From Leishmania mexicana MHOM/GT/2001/U1103 (taxonomy: Eukaryota > Euglenozoa > Kinetoplastea > Trypanosomatida > Trypanosomatidae), in contig NC_018326.1 of assembly GCF_000234665.1 (NCBI RefSeq), positions 124,001 to 188,000 of the forward strand: DNA of 64,000 nt, in the 5' to 3' direction. The notes under the pieces are model-generated. The model searched no databases. It was given only the letters and a program-made list of their open reading frames with translations, and had not been told where the DNA came from. Position 1 is the first letter of the stretch. Each line of letters starts with the position of its first letter. Shown here one piece after another: positions 10,523-21,684 of the stretch. A program made the position numbers and the translations under genes.

Positions 10523-13500
10523 CAGATACTGCAGGCAGCGAAAAAAAAAACGAAAAAAAAGTGCGCACACAGCAGGACACGAAAAAGTGCCGACCGATCG
10601 CGGAAGTCGGCGCACGTGACACGACGACAACGACGAAGGGAGGACAGAGGCAGGGATCAAGATGGCAGCGGCGCCAATACAAAGAGAACATGCAAGCAAC
10701 AACGCAACACAAAAGACGAAGCACCAGCGCAGCACTTGCGGTGAGCGCACAGGCACAAACACACACACACAAGGTGAAAAGAGAATACGAGCAGCGGGGG
10801 CCGAGGAGAAGAGAAAGAACAAGAAGTGCGGGGAAGGGCTAGAGGGTGGCGCGATGGGCGCGATGAGGCGCCCCGAATTAACTAGACGGGTCCCCACACA
10901 CACACAAAAAAAATAGGAAAAAGTGATACAGCTAAAGGTAGTTCCGTCTCCAGCTTTGTTCGTGGCGAGCTGAGATACGTCTGTGGTGTTGTGGGAAAGG
11001 GAAAGGGAAAGGGAGGAAGAGGAGGAGGAGAGAGCGCGCCACACACACACACACACACAAAACGCTTTCTGTAGTTCAGAAACAACAAAAGAGTTACAGT
11101 GACAGGGAGAGGAGGGGTGGAAGAAGAAGCTGAAGATGGAACAGAAGACGGACTTGCAGTGAAGTAACGAGGTGGGGGAGTGAGAGAATCGGAGAGGCTT
11201 GAATGCTGCACGTGCTCCTACACGCAGACATACCCACAAACGCGCCTCCGCAGAGAAAGAGCCGATAACGGGTCCCACACCGCACACGCACACCACACGC
11301 GCACACCGCCAGGAAAAAAAAACGTGCAAAACCGAACAAAAACAACAACAACAGAAAGCCAAAGAAAGAAAAATGCGGACCTCCACCACACTATCTCTCT
11401 CGGTCACGTATGTTTGTGATGACGTGTTCTCCTGTACCTTGTCGGTGAAGGCGACGGGTGGTGGTGTGTGTGGTGTGTGTGGGGGAGGGGGGGAAGGGTG
11501 CCGCCAAGAACGGATTTGAGTGCAGACAGACAACGCGTGACAGGAGAAAAAAAAACAGCCGAATACAGGCAAGGCCAGAGACACGGAAGCAACAGTGACA
11601 GACCAAGACAACCAAAGGAGAAGAGGAGGAGGTGCAGCCTTTCGCGCTGTCGCCTGCGTATTTTATTTTCTTCTTTTTGTTCTTGCTCAGCTCTGGAGCG
11701 AATAATGGAAACAGCGACAGATGTGGACACAACAGCAACTGTAGAGGCAGCCGCAAGAAGAGATGGGAAGCGAGCCGGAGAAGCAGAACGGGCACCGGTA
11801 GAACGCCGAAACGGGCAAAAGTATGACGATCAATGCAGGAGAGGCAAGATGAATCCGTTTCTCTGCTTTGGGTGCGGTAGCGATTTCAGTTCTCTATGTG
11901 TGTGTCAGAGCAGTTGGCGCGCAACACCACCGTGAAAGTCACAAGACGGGAATATGTATGCGAGCGCTCGCGTGTCCGTAGTCGTCTATCTTGTTCTGTG
12001 AAAAAAAATAAGAGCAACTAAAGGGTGGCAGCCGTTTCAACGCGGTCGTCGTAGTACAAACGTGAGAGTATCCGCTAAAGATGAGGCAGCCCACAAACCC
12101 GTACAGGAAAAGGACGGCACAGAAGAAAAAAAAACGAAAAAGAAATGATGGGGGGAAGAGGCGGCCGAAGTAAAAGAAAACCACAAGAAGAAAGAACAAC
12201 AACGAACTTCGTTTTCCAAGGCAGACCAACAACCGACCTCACACACACCACACACACCACACCAACCAACCAACCGTCGACCGAAAAAAAAAACGAAACG
12301 GTAAACGCTTGATCGTCACACCTGCACTCAATACAAACAAACAGCCAAAAGGAACACGCAAACAACAACAACAATACAGAGAGAGACAACAACAACAACG
12401 ATGAAGCACAGCGAAACAACGGAGCCAAACGAACGGAGGAAGAACCGACACCCGCTCTCTTCACATACACAGACGCACCTGTGTACCGCCACAAGACCCT
12501 CTTCTCTCACTCGCTCTCGCTCTCTCGCTCTACTACCCTCGGCGATTCACTCCTGTCGCGAGGGCCTCTCCAATACCGTTGAAGGAGAAACGACAAGCAC
12601 GTGCGATGACACGTGAGGGCTGGCAGTGAAGACTCAGCGGCACGCACACGGAGGGAGGGAGAGGAGGGCCGATGGGAGCGAAGATGGGAGACGAGGCTGC
12701 ACGGTTTTGCTTTGGTACTGGGTGAAAGGATTAAAGACCCTCGCCGTTGTGTGTGTGGAGGGAGGGAGGGAGGGGGGGGAGACCCACACACACGCGCGCG
12801 CGCAACACACAGTGGGAGACAGAGACGTACACACAAGTGAAATGTAAAAAAATAAAAGGAGAGGTTAGGGGCGGAGGTGGAAACCCCCACACGCACAAGA
12901 CAACGAGAGGAAGAAAGCCAGCAAATGTGGAAGGCGAAAGCGACAAGGAAATTTTTTTAAAAAATAATAAATAAATAGAGGAGAAACAAATTCGAGGGAG
13001 CAGCAAGGAGGCGGGCAGAGAGGATGCGGCGGTGCAAGTGGAGGTGCGTGCGAGGAGGCGAAGATGGGGGTAATAGGGAATGGCAAGCAACCAGAGACAC
13101 AACAACGAAAAAAAAAGACACAGAAACAACAACAAAAAAAACAGTCCTGAACAAAGACGAAGAAAAGCAGATACAGCGCGAGGGATGGGGAGAGGGGTGA
13201 GTAGAGTTCGGGATGGGGGGAGGAGAGGGGGGGAGGGACCGCGGCAACAGTATGCTTCCCAAGGTGCGTTGCCTTGCGTGTCGGTTTCTCGGTGAAAGGT
13301 GGTGCCTGGGGGGAAGGGAGAGGGGTGCACCTCACAGTATTTCGTTCACTAGAGGCAATTTTGATGTAATATCACAGCCGGCGCACAAAGTGGGGTAGAA
13401 AAACGAGAGGCGGCTATTCGGAAGCGCGCTTGGCTGTGTATAAATAATGAGGTTTGCGAGGGTGAGGGTGGGTTGGTGGTGATTGGTGGGGTGTCAGTGT

Positions 13501-13983
13501 CAGGGAATGATGCGTGCGCAATGTCAGGAGGAGGATGTGGGGGAGGGGGAGGGATCTGACAAACAACACACACTCGTCTGCGGGGCGGCGTTGGCGTTGT
13601 GTTTCAGAGAGAGAGCCTTGCTGCTGTTGGGTGCACGCGAACGTGAGAGTCCTCCGCACCGTCTTCAGCAACAACAAATGCAGAGAGAGATCCGCGGATT
13701 TACCGTATTCCTTCCGTTTTGTTGCGTGTGTCCTCCGTCCTCCTTGGCGGGCCCTCTCGTGGGGAGAGCCCAACCAGGCACAATGACGTCGAAAAGTACA
13801 CACACGAGTGCTGGCAGGCGAACCAGCACACGTCAGCCGATATACACCTATCAGAGACCCTACCCCGTTTATTTATTTATCCCTTTCCTGTTGCCGAGTG
13901 GCGTAGCCCCTCCTTGTCGTCTACTCAGTCTACTCCTCCTCCGTTCTCGTTGTTGTTTTTTGGGGGTGGGGGCTTTTTTTTCG

Positions 13984-13985
13984 CG

Positions 13986-14017
<32 letters not shown>
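13984..14017. repeat. GT microsatellite
   Basis: A long GT run inside the gene-free block downstream of DHCH2. Confidence 0.9.
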
Positions 14018-15762
14018 AAGCGATTTGTTTCGTCACCTGCTTGAGTGGGGTGGGGTGTGGGAGTGGGGAGGGGGGAGGAGGTCCGTCACCGGAATGTGAA
14101 CGTCGCACCGACAAGAAGAGACGCAGCACAGAACGGCCACACCCAACAGTGAGCGACAATGATTAGAAAGGCGGTGACGACGAAGGTGAGGCTTGTGTGA
14201 GCCCAGAGAGAGAGGCAGAGCGTGCGCGCCTTCTATATGGGTGGTACCGCTGCCTGGAGAAGACAGCACGCTGAAGATGTGCGGATGGAGAAAAGAAAGG
14301 GGACGGGGAACGAGGAGAAGTCTTCCCATGACGCGCGGGTGTCTATGGAGATGTGTATGTGCGCGGTAACGGGTGGGTGAGATGCAGGACCAAAGACGAA
14401 AGGATGTGCTCACCGCAGGGAGCCTCGCGCAAACCTTGCCGTCCGCTCCCTCTCACGTTCTCTTCTCTTCGTGCATTGTGCTCTCATCGGCCGCGCAGGA
14501 CACCTGCTGTCTTCGCGACGGTACCACACGTCACGTGATTCCACGAGATGGCTGATGAGTGCGATAGCTGAGGACGGAGGGAGAAGGCACGATCTCAGCA
14601 GATCCACGACCAACTCGGTCGTAGCGAACAAAGAAACAGCAACGAAGGGAGTCGGCGACGGTGGTGGCGGTCCTGAAGCACGGCCGTGCCGTGCGTCAAC
14701 ACAAACCGTGAGGCAAGAGCTTCAGTGCGATTAGCGGTGTCCTGTGTGTCTCTAAATCTCAGTGAGACGACGAGTACGTGCCAAGGAAACGAGAAGCTAC
14801 GCTGAGGGAGGATCCGAGAGTCGCGTGGTTCGGAGAAGAGGACATCGTCGTGGAAGGCATCCCGAAAGTCAACCGCGTCAGCGCCTCCGTAACAGCAGAG
14901 CAAAAAGAGGGCGAGGAAGAGCTAACGCACCCGAGAAAAAGGAGCGTCGATGCATGCGCGACAGCGACGGCCAGGACACCCGTAAACGAGAAGGAGCCGT
15001 GAGTGTGAATGGATGTGTATGGAGTCCATCACGCAGCACGGACGTCGACAGCCACGCCGCAGGTGGGGGGGGGGGGGCGTTGAGTCCACGAACGTGGAAG
15101 AACGCCCAGAGAGACAGAGATCAGTGGCGACGCACAGACACGGTGAGAGACGGGTCCGTTGAGGTTTCGGAAATGGGGGAGACGGGGAGAAGCAGGAGGC
15201 GCAACCAAAAAGGTGTGGGCGGCCTATGCAGACACACGAGTGCGGCATGAGAGAGAATGACAGAGTTCGGCATTAGTGTAAGAGCATACCATGATCTTCA
15301 ACACCCTACGCAGCAGCTGGAGTCGGCGCATTCTCGTCATTCCTCGAGCGAACAACGAGAAAGGGTAAGACGCACATGCACGCAGAGGCATTGGTCTCTT
15401 CCCCTTCCCTCTGCCCGCCCACCTCTGCCTCGTCTCACCAACCCGCACTGCACCGCCGTCCCTGTCCCCCCCCCAATCATACACATTCACATATTTTATG
15501 CACACACGCGCGTTGCGCCCTGTGCGCCAACGACGAGAACCAGCACCTGACATGCATCTCAAGCGCCGCAGTTCTCCTTGCCGGCGCCTGTATCGTCGCT
15601 GGCATCACCCTCTTCCGCTGCCGCACTCGCTTCACACGCCAGCGCGGCCTTACCTGCTTCATCGAGTAAGATGACCATGACAGGCTGCACGATCGCCACG
15701 CGTGACGCAAGCAGCGCCGCCTTGCCCGGCTTGCCTACCACTTCTACGACCGCTGGCACCTG

Positions 15763-17136
15763 TCACGGAGCGGCCATGGATGGTATTCCCAGGGGCGGCG
15801 CATGGCCCCGCACCTTCTCGTGCGTGCCGTACATCCTCAGGAGCTTTGTGTAGATGTCGTTGTAGCAAAGCTCGTTGTCGTGTCGCAGCTGATACGCCTT
15901 CAACACGTTGCACATCAGGTGCGACACCGTCAGGGGGCCAACACCGCCTGGTACCTTCGTGATCGCGGCGGCAACGGCGGACACCGAGTCCATGTCGACA
16001 TCGCCGCAGATGCCCTTCTTTCGCGCGCTGCCGCCCGTCTCTGACGTTGCCTGCCCCTGGTACGCCATCTCCGGCAACTCGTTGACGGCCGCGTCGATCA
16101 CGATCGCGCCGTCACGAACAAACGACCGGTCGAATACATCGCCCACTCCATACGCTGTGATAAGCACGTCCGCCTGTTGGGCGACGTGTCGAATGGTGTC
16201 GAGCGAGTTGCTGCGACTGCACAAAGTGACGGCAAACCTGCCCGCGCGCTGCAGCAGCGCCGCCGTCGGCACCCCCACCACCCTGCTACTGTTCACGATC
16301 ACGGCGTGCAGGTCGCGGCGGCGAGGTATTTGGGTACTCGCGCTGCTCCGTGGGCCTTGCTTGGCTTCCGGGGGCGACGAGGAAACGATGCCGGTAGTTG
16401 CCGACGAAGATGAGGACGGAAACGTTGAAGGCCCCTCCACGATAGACAAGTCGTTGCTGTGGGCTGCCGGCAACAAGTGCGCGAAGTTTTCCGTGCGGCC
16501 GAGATAGGAGAAGAGCATTGTGCGGATTGCGAGGGCGGTGCACGGCACAAAAATGTTGCGCTCATGGAAACGGTGACGTGTGGCGCTGTCGCGGCCGCCA
16601 CCTGCGGCCGGAAACAGCATCTCATCAATCATTCCCTGCGCCTGCCGGTCGACGAGTGATGCTGGCGCCGCCGAGGATGCCGCGACAAGTGTATGCAGGT
16701 TCGACCGCTGATCCTGCATGGAGAGGCTGCCGGCGTTCAAGGGGTGGAGGCCATCCACATCCTTGCCTGGGTGAATGTGGAACAGCGCAGGCTGAGTGCG
16801 CAGATGAGGTGGCAGCGGGAGCTGGAGAAGGACGGCGTCGACATCGACGTCCTCGTTGACGGCCGCCAGAGTCCTGTGAAGTTCAACCTGCTGAACGGTA
16901 GCGGACAGCTTCACGAGACGCACCTCAATGCCGCACTCCGCGGCGGTGCGCCTCTTGTGGTTGACGTAGCGGATCGAGTCGGCACGGTCACCGACGAGCA
17001 CCACAACCAGACATGGTGGTCGACTGAGAACTGACGTGCTGTTGCGGATTTGCTTCTGTAGCTCCTTGCTGATGGGCACGCCAGATAGCACCTCTGCCGA
17101 GCGCGACCCACGAAGTGTCAGAGTCGAAAGGACCAT
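15763..17136 (-). CDS. DHCH2: Methylenetetrahydrofolate dehydrogenase/cyclohydrolase-like protein (DHCH2 type)
   Basis: A 457-residue FolD/MTHFD family protein; canonical bifunctional FolD is about 290. Folate-site elements are kept: Y57 and K61 in the YVNHK motif (the catalytic lysine), Q105 in LLQLPLP, and KDVDG with D128. The C-terminal VPGGVGPLTV signature is also present. The NADP half is divergent. The usual VxGxSxxVGRP loop reads IVNSSRVVGVP, and the PCTPxG turn reads PCTALA. Two extra segments, at about 137-190 and 225-275 (Ser/Ala-rich), explain the length. The family makes 10-formyl-THF for C1 metabolism, and trypanosomatids carry DHCH1 and a divergent DHCH2. The start at 17136 is the first ATG. 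A pyrimidine tract followed by CTCAG at 17150-17154 lies 13 nt above it. Confidence 0.85.
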   Translation of the reverse strand: MVLSTLTLRGSRSAEVLSGVPISKELQKQIRNSTSVLSRPPCLVVVLVGDRADSIRYVNHKRRTAAECGIEVRLVKLSATVQQVELHRTLAAVNEDVDVDAVLLQLPLPPHLRTQPALFHIHPGKDVDGLHPLNAGSLSMQDQRSNLHTLVAASSAAPASLVDRQAQGMIDEMLFPAAGGGRDSATRHRFHERNIFVPCTALAIRTMLFSYLGRTENFAHLLPAAHSNDLSIVEGPSTFPSSSSSATTGIVSSSPPEAKQGPRSSASTQIPRRRDLHAVIVNSSRVVGVPTAALLQRAGRFAVTLCSRSNSLDTIRHVAQQADVLITAYGVGDVFDRSFVRDGAIVIDAAVNELPEMAYQGQATSETGGSARKKGICGDVDMDSVSAVAAAITKVPGGVGPLTVSHLMCNVLKAYQLRHDNELCYNDIYTKLLRMYGTHEKVRGHAPPLGIPSMAAP

Positions 17137-17969
17137 GCTATTCGCGCTACTGAGAGCGGAAGACACACACACGCATGCATATACAGAACGAAGAAGCAGC
17201 CACAGAAAGAGACCCGCACATGATCAGGAGAGGGCGGACAGGAGGAGTATGCGGCCCTGTGGTGTGATGTGATGTCGTGTCAGCGCTGCAGCAGACGACC
17301 ACAGACACGTAGCGGTGTTCCGCACGCGCACATCGGTGGGGGGGTGGGGGGCACGTGAAACAGACAAAGTGGAGGCAGGCAGTGAGAGAGGCCAGCCAAG
17401 CGCAGCACCTCCCTCCCCCTCCCACTCCAAAAAAAAGAAGAGGAAGAGTGGTGCAGCAGTGAAGAGCGATATACACACAGAGCGAGGGAGCAAGAGGCAG
17501 GGGAGGATTCGTAGGAGTTCGTGACCACGTGCCGCCTCGCATGTGCGCACCACATTTCCTCATGGTTGGTCAACGTGAAGGAAGAAAAAGGGTCCACAGC
17601 AGTGCGAGAGAGAGAGCGCACGAAGGGCGGTGGCGCCCTTCCCGTCAAGGACAACGCCAAAGGCACCAGTGACCATGCGCACGCATCGCCATGACGTCGC
17701 GGCTTCGCACGGACGCAAACACACTCCCGTGCAGGACGACCTTCCACACCCCGAGTGCGCAACTGAGGTGTGTCCGACGCCGGGTTTCTCAGCTCCGTCT
17801 CGCCTTCCTGGCCGGTTTGTATGGTTACGTTCCATGTTCTCTGAGTGTAGCAGTCCAACAGCGGTAGCGGGCACTCCCTCTCGCGTATCGCCTGCCCCTC
17901 GCCAGGGAGGAGGCGCGAAGCACGTGTTACGCCACGCTGGTTTGGTCGAGAAAGAATCCTGCGCGTCCA
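17137..17969. other. Intergenic, upstream of DHCH2
   Basis: No supported gene. The splice-acceptor candidate lies next to DHCH2. Purine-rich stretches on the plus strand at about 17335-17520 and 17575-17640 give further pyrimidine tracts on the transcribed strand. The rest is the 3' UTR of the coiled-coil gene above. Confidence 0.6.
17150..17200 (-). promoter_or_regulatory. Candidate splice-leader acceptor for DHCH2
   Basis: On the transcribed strand a pyrimidine/GT-rich stretch ends in TTCCGCTCTCAG, with the AG at 17151-17150. This would place the mature 5' end 13 nt before the ATG at 17136. It is a pattern match only; spliced-leader reads would settle it. Confidence 0.4.
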
Positions 17970-18722
17970 TCAGCCCCCGGCGTGGCAATCTGCCACCGTT
18001 GCAATGAATAAAAGAGAGCGCATGTCCTCATCCGTCAGCGCACCACAGGCGCGCTCGCGCAACCACACCTGAAAGGCATCCAACGACCACAACAAGTGCA
18101 GCGGAGGCGCCACCCGGTCAGCTAGGTGCTTGTCGTCGAGAGCTGCCGTGTACTGCAGACCCAGTTCTCGGAGTAGCCGCACAAGAGGTGTGAGAAGAAC
18201 GTGTGACAGCCGTGGATGTGTATGGATGCAGCTGAGAGAGCGATACAGTTGGGGGTCATCTGCGAAGGCGTCCGATGACGTAGTCATGCTCCCTGTGATC
18301 GCTGTTTCCGTCTTGCCTACTGTGGCGTCACACGGAATGTCGTGGCAGCTGACACCCTGTTCCTCTTCATTCTGTGTGTCAAGAGATATGCTGCGCGCTT
18401 TAACGCCATGCAGCTGAGCGGTAATGTGACTTAGCCGCCGTCGATCTTCGGCGGCCTCGCGCCTCGCCCCTTCTGTCCTGACCTGCGTGGCGGATGCGTC
18501 TAGCTCCAGCTGCAACCTTGCGTGTCGCGCCTTCTGCGCTACGTAGGTAACCGCCGCCAGTTGCTCGCTCAGCTCCCGCTCCGTTGCCTTTCCGCGGGCC
18601 AGCTGCTGCGCACATGACCTCGATGCCGTCTCAAGACGGCTCAGCTCTGCCATGAACGTCTGCAGCTCCTCAGGCACGGCGTCGTCTGCCGACGGCTGCA
18701 CACCAGAGGCAGCAGAGTCCAT
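17970..18722 (-). CDS. 250-residue coiled-coil protein of unknown function
   Basis: A 250-residue protein that I do not recognise. From the ATG at 18722 it opens with a short acidic/Ser segment, then an Ala/Arg/Glu/Leu-rich heptad-like region of roughly residues 20-110 (LQTFMAELSRLETASRSCAQ onwards) typical of a coiled coil. A less ordered stretch with several Cys, Ser and Thr follows. The C-terminal 80 residues look globular and helical: HPRLSHVLLTPLVRLLRELG, then LLWSLDAFQVWLRERACGAL. That end could be a small interaction domain. The frame continues upstream but only through repeat-like sequence, so the internal ATG is preferred. No signal peptide or membrane segment is seen. Confidence 0.7.
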   Translation of the reverse strand: MDSAASGVQPSADDAVPEELQTFMAELSRLETASRSCAQQLARGKATERELSEQLAAVTYVAQKARHARLQLELDASATQVRTEGARREAAEDRRRLSHITAQLHGVKARSISLDTQNEEEQGVSCHDIPCDATVGKTETAITGSMTTSSDAFADDPQLYRSLSCIHTHPRLSHVLLTPLVRLLRELGLQYTAALDDKHLADRVAPPLHLLWSLDAFQVWLRERACGALTDEDMRSLLFIATVADCHAGG

Positions 18723-19908
18723 GCCTGCGTCCCTTCTCAGCAGACGACGTAGCAGTGCGCAGGCCGTCCGTTCGGTCGTACAGTGGGGAAAGAGTTGCAC
18801 ATGTATTCGCGGCTCTGTCTCTGTCTGTGTGCGTGTGTGTGCCACCTTGCTTCTGAGGAAAAGAAACGCACAAGGCGGATGCCCGACACGCACCATGGAA
18901 GAGCGACAGAGGTGTGCGCATTATGGCAGGCAATCGCCGCAGGCAAGTCCCTCCCTCTTCCCACACACACACACGCACACAAAAAAAAAGAAAACAGAGG
19001 GGCAATGCAGGAGAGAGTGGCACAAGCAGTTTCGCAAGGTCAAGAGGGAGCACGGCAGGTGTCGTGGACTCGTCGCACGGGCGTCGCCAACGTTATGACG
19101 GCAGATTGTCGAGTGGCGCTGCATGGGGCGGGAAGTGAAGGGGAGGGGGGAGGGAGGGGGGGGGGCAACCGCAGCGGTGGAACGGAGTCGCCACGCGACG
19201 AGAGAACGGCTACCTCGTCCCGCGAGAGCCGGAACAACAAAAAAAAGGAGACAAAATGCAGCAGCGCCAACGCAAACAGTTGGCAGCGCCGACACCCACA
19301 CGGCAAACGTCCCCCGTGTACAGCCATCGGGAGTAGTCGTCTGTGTTCCCCTTGCCACCTTCCTTTTCTGTGTGCGTGTGTATGTATGTCTTTTATAGGT
19401 ATGCATGCGCCCCCGAACGCATCGGCGGTCCAAGTAGCAGTGAGCTGTGTGGCTCGAAGCAATAACATCGAACAGCAAACGTCAGAGAGCCAAGGCAGTT
19501 GAATCGTGAGGGCGAGACACGGCGAGAAGCAAAGGGGGATGCATCGCGTATATCCGCTCCCGGCCGTTGCATCAGCCACGTGCGCCACCATGTTGTTGTA
19601 CATCAGAGGTTTCCAAACTGTAAGTCACCAAAATACTAATAGAAGAAGGAAGAAGAGCAGCGCTGTGAAAACGAGTGCGTGTGTGCGTGCGTGCGTGTGG
19701 GCGGGGTGGCGCAGAATCGACGGAGGCACAAGAAGAGATGGACAGACGAGAGAGCAGACGGCAGCACCGCCCCCCTCCCTCCCCCAAAAAAACCGTGAGG
19801 CGCAGAGGGTAGAGTGTCTGTGGCCCCACCAGCATTCACCGCTGCATGCGCACGCGCGGTGCACCGTTCACCACAACCACCACCATCACTGCGCCGCATC
19901 CGGTTCGA
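18723..19908. other. Intergenic between two coiled-coil genes
   Basis: No supported gene. It contains purine-rich plus-strand DNA at about 18960-19020 and 19120-19260 with a poly-G patch near 19145-19166, and a short CA run near 18963-18980. These are plausible pyrimidine tracts for the gene at 17970-18722. Confidence 0.6.
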
Positions 19909-20940
19909 CTACAAGCGTAATGTAGGCAGAAACTCGTCAGTGGCGCTGTAGTGCCCCATCGCCATCGCGTTGCGCACGCGCTGCTTGCCCACCTCCGTAA
20001 TCCCTACTCCAGCCACTCGCCACCGCTGCGACAGTCGGGAGACGGGTAACGGAGAGGCACGGCGATCGGTGAGTCGGAACGAGGCCGCAGTGGCACGCGT
20101 ATCCTCGCCGCTGGCCACTGCAGCCGCCCAGCGCTTGCCCAGTTGCCGAGTGCGCTGCAGCATGTATGGGCAGTCAGCCGCACACCGAAACGGGCACCGC
20201 TGGTGGGCCATCAAATCGAGTTTGCTCAGTCCTACGACACTCTGCTTGGAGTCTGCCTTGCCGCCACCGCCGAACCCAAACGGCGCGTCATGAGGCGCCG
20301 ATCGGCAGGGAAGAGAGATAAAGGACGGAATCCCCATCGCCTCCACCGCGCGTGCTTCCTCCCGCTGCAGGAAGGAGCGCCGCACGTGCTCGGCATGCAT
20401 AAGCCGAAAAAAGGCCTCGCGCAGCAGCAGTGGATGCACTTCGGAACGTTGCAGCTGCGCTAGTGACCTGCGCACCGACAACTCCGCCTGCTCATGCGCT
20501 TTGCGGCGCTTCTCCTCTTCGGCGATGGTGTCGCGCAGCGCATCCTGCAAAATTTGCAGCTGCCATTGCTGAGCTTGCTGCGCCTTGGCCTGTGCTTCCG
20601 CGTTTCGTGTGGCTTCCAGGACGGCGCAGGATGCCGCAATATCCAGGTAGGCGACGTGACGGCGGATAATGTCGGTGAAGTGCTGCAGGGCCTCCTCCAC
20701 AAGGAGTGTGCGCTGTCGCGCCTCCCGCGCTTGGGTTTGTCGAAGACGTTTGGCGAGGAGGTCAAGGCTGCTGCGCAGCACTTCCTCTGTGAGGGACGGG
20801 GCGCCGAGGGTGCTATCAGCGAGGTCGCTCCCTGTGATATCTGCGAGACTGCCGACGAGAGACGTCTCCAAGGTGTGGCCCGTGGATGAGCCGCGGCTAC
20901 CACCACCGCCGTTGCCCCGTAGCACTGACGGAAGTACCAT
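19909..20940 (-). CDS. 343-residue helical protein with a small Cys cluster
   Basis: I do not recognise this 343-residue protein. A Gly/Ser-rich N-terminus leads into a long helical, Ala/Gln/Glu/Arg-rich region at about residues 50-200, likely coiled coil (for example AEAQAKAQQAQQWQLQILQD). After it comes a Gly-rich loop and then a compact motif, MAHQRCPFRCAADCPYML, with a His and three Cys spaced C-x3-C-x3-C. That motif could bind a metal or disulphide partner, although the spacing is not a standard zinc finger. The C-terminal 90 residues are basic and Ala/Arg-rich. The ATG at 20940 is the first in frame. No membrane segment is present. Confidence 0.72.
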   Translation of the reverse strand: MVLPSVLRGNGGGGSRGSSTGHTLETSLVGSLADITGSDLADSTLGAPSLTEEVLRSSLDLLAKRLRQTQAREARQRTLLVEEALQHFTDIIRRHVAYLDIAASCAVLEATRNAEAQAKAQQAQQWQLQILQDALRDTIAEEEKRRKAHEQAELSVRRSLAQLQRSEVHPLLLREAFFRLMHAEHVRRSFLQREEARAVEAMGIPSFISLPCRSAPHDAPFGFGGGGKADSKQSVVGLSKLDLMAHQRCPFRCAADCPYMLQRTRQLGKRWAAAVASGEDTRATAASFRLTDRRASPLPVSRLSQRWRVAGVGITEVGKQRVRNAMAMGHYSATDEFLPTLRL

Positions 20941-21684
20941 TGCAAGACTTGGCAAGCTCTGCTGCGATGGCTGACTGCAGCATCCAATTTAAGGGCCACT
21001 ATTTCGCGTCGGCGCACTGAGCGACGCGTAGAGCTAGGGCGATGCCTTGAAGCGCTCTCTGCGAGCGCGCCGTTGCCGCAACCCCTCCCGTTGTGCTGCC
21101 GGCCTCACGCGTTTCTTGTGGAAGCGATGGTGCTGGGGGATGCCGCAGAACAAAAGGAGGAGGGGGCGAGGGTCTGAGGTATTGAGCAGGGCGCGTGCTG
21201 TTGCTCGCACTGCCCGCTACATTCGTTCGCTGGAGAACGGTGGAGCGTGAAGGAAGCTGGCGCGACAAAATATGCAGGGCACAGGACGGCGAAGACCAGC
21301 GCCCGGTCACTCGCAGAAAGTGATAGAAAGAGAGAGGAAGACTGCCATCCACGAGGAGGCGAGCTGTGTGTGTAGGGGGAGGAGGGGGATTGGTGAAGAC
21401 GCAGTAGGGCAGAGAACGCAAACTCCGTCGTCAGGCAGCGGTTGGGTAACAGTGGTACGGTAGGAATCGTGGTTCTGGTGGGCAGAATCACGTAGCGGAG
21501 CAGGGCCCCGTCTTCGCCACGCATCCCGTGCGGGAGAGCCCTAACGATTACGTCTCTCGCTTGCTCTCTCTGCTCTGTGGATGCTTCTGTGGTCGCACAC
21601 CTTCTCTTCTAACAATGGTGTGCACTGGTCTTCAGTTGCTGTGGGCACACACACACTCAGACGCGCGCACCAGAACTGCCCTCC
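20941..21684. other. Intergenic, upstream of the 343-residue gene
   Basis: No supported gene. The plus strand near 21130-21180 and 21300-21400 is purine-rich (GGAGG, AGAGAGG), giving pyrimidine tracts on the transcribed strand. The remainder is the 3' UTR of the EF-hand-like gene. Confidence 0.6.

Larger units (their letters stand above)
9657..15762. other. 6.1-kb gene-free block between the 1064-residue gene and DHCH2
   Basis: I see no gene. All open frames here are translations of simple repeats (Cys-Val, Thr-His or Pro/Ser runs) and none resembles a known protein. The plus strand is purine-rich for long distances (about 9770-10160, 10780-11370, 11520-11830, 12600-13230), so the transcribed strand is pyrimidine-rich. 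The part nearest 9657-10080 probably holds the splice acceptor for the 1064-residue gene. The rest would be a very long DHCH2 3' UTR and spacer. An AT-rich patch lies at about 12950-12975. Confidence 0.6.

Noticed and set aside
9812..11611. 599-codon minus-strand open frame
   Set aside because: Its translation is Cys-Val, Pro and Ser strings created by GT, GGA and CA repeats, with no domain. It is better explained as spacer.
12731..13330. 199-codon minus-strand frame in the large spacer
   Set aside because: A low-complexity Pro/Phe/Ser translation of a pyrimidine-rich tract, with no conserved motif.
14595..14903. 102-codon minus-strand frame with mixed composition
   Set aside because: Less repetitive than its surroundings but with no recognisable domain and no clear initiation context, so not enough to call a gene.
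15559..15759. 66-residue frame directly after DHCH2
   Set aside because: It begins on GTG, has no family match, and overlaps the expected 3' UTR. A frameshifted DHCH2 tail is unlikely because DHCH2 already has a full C-terminal family signature.
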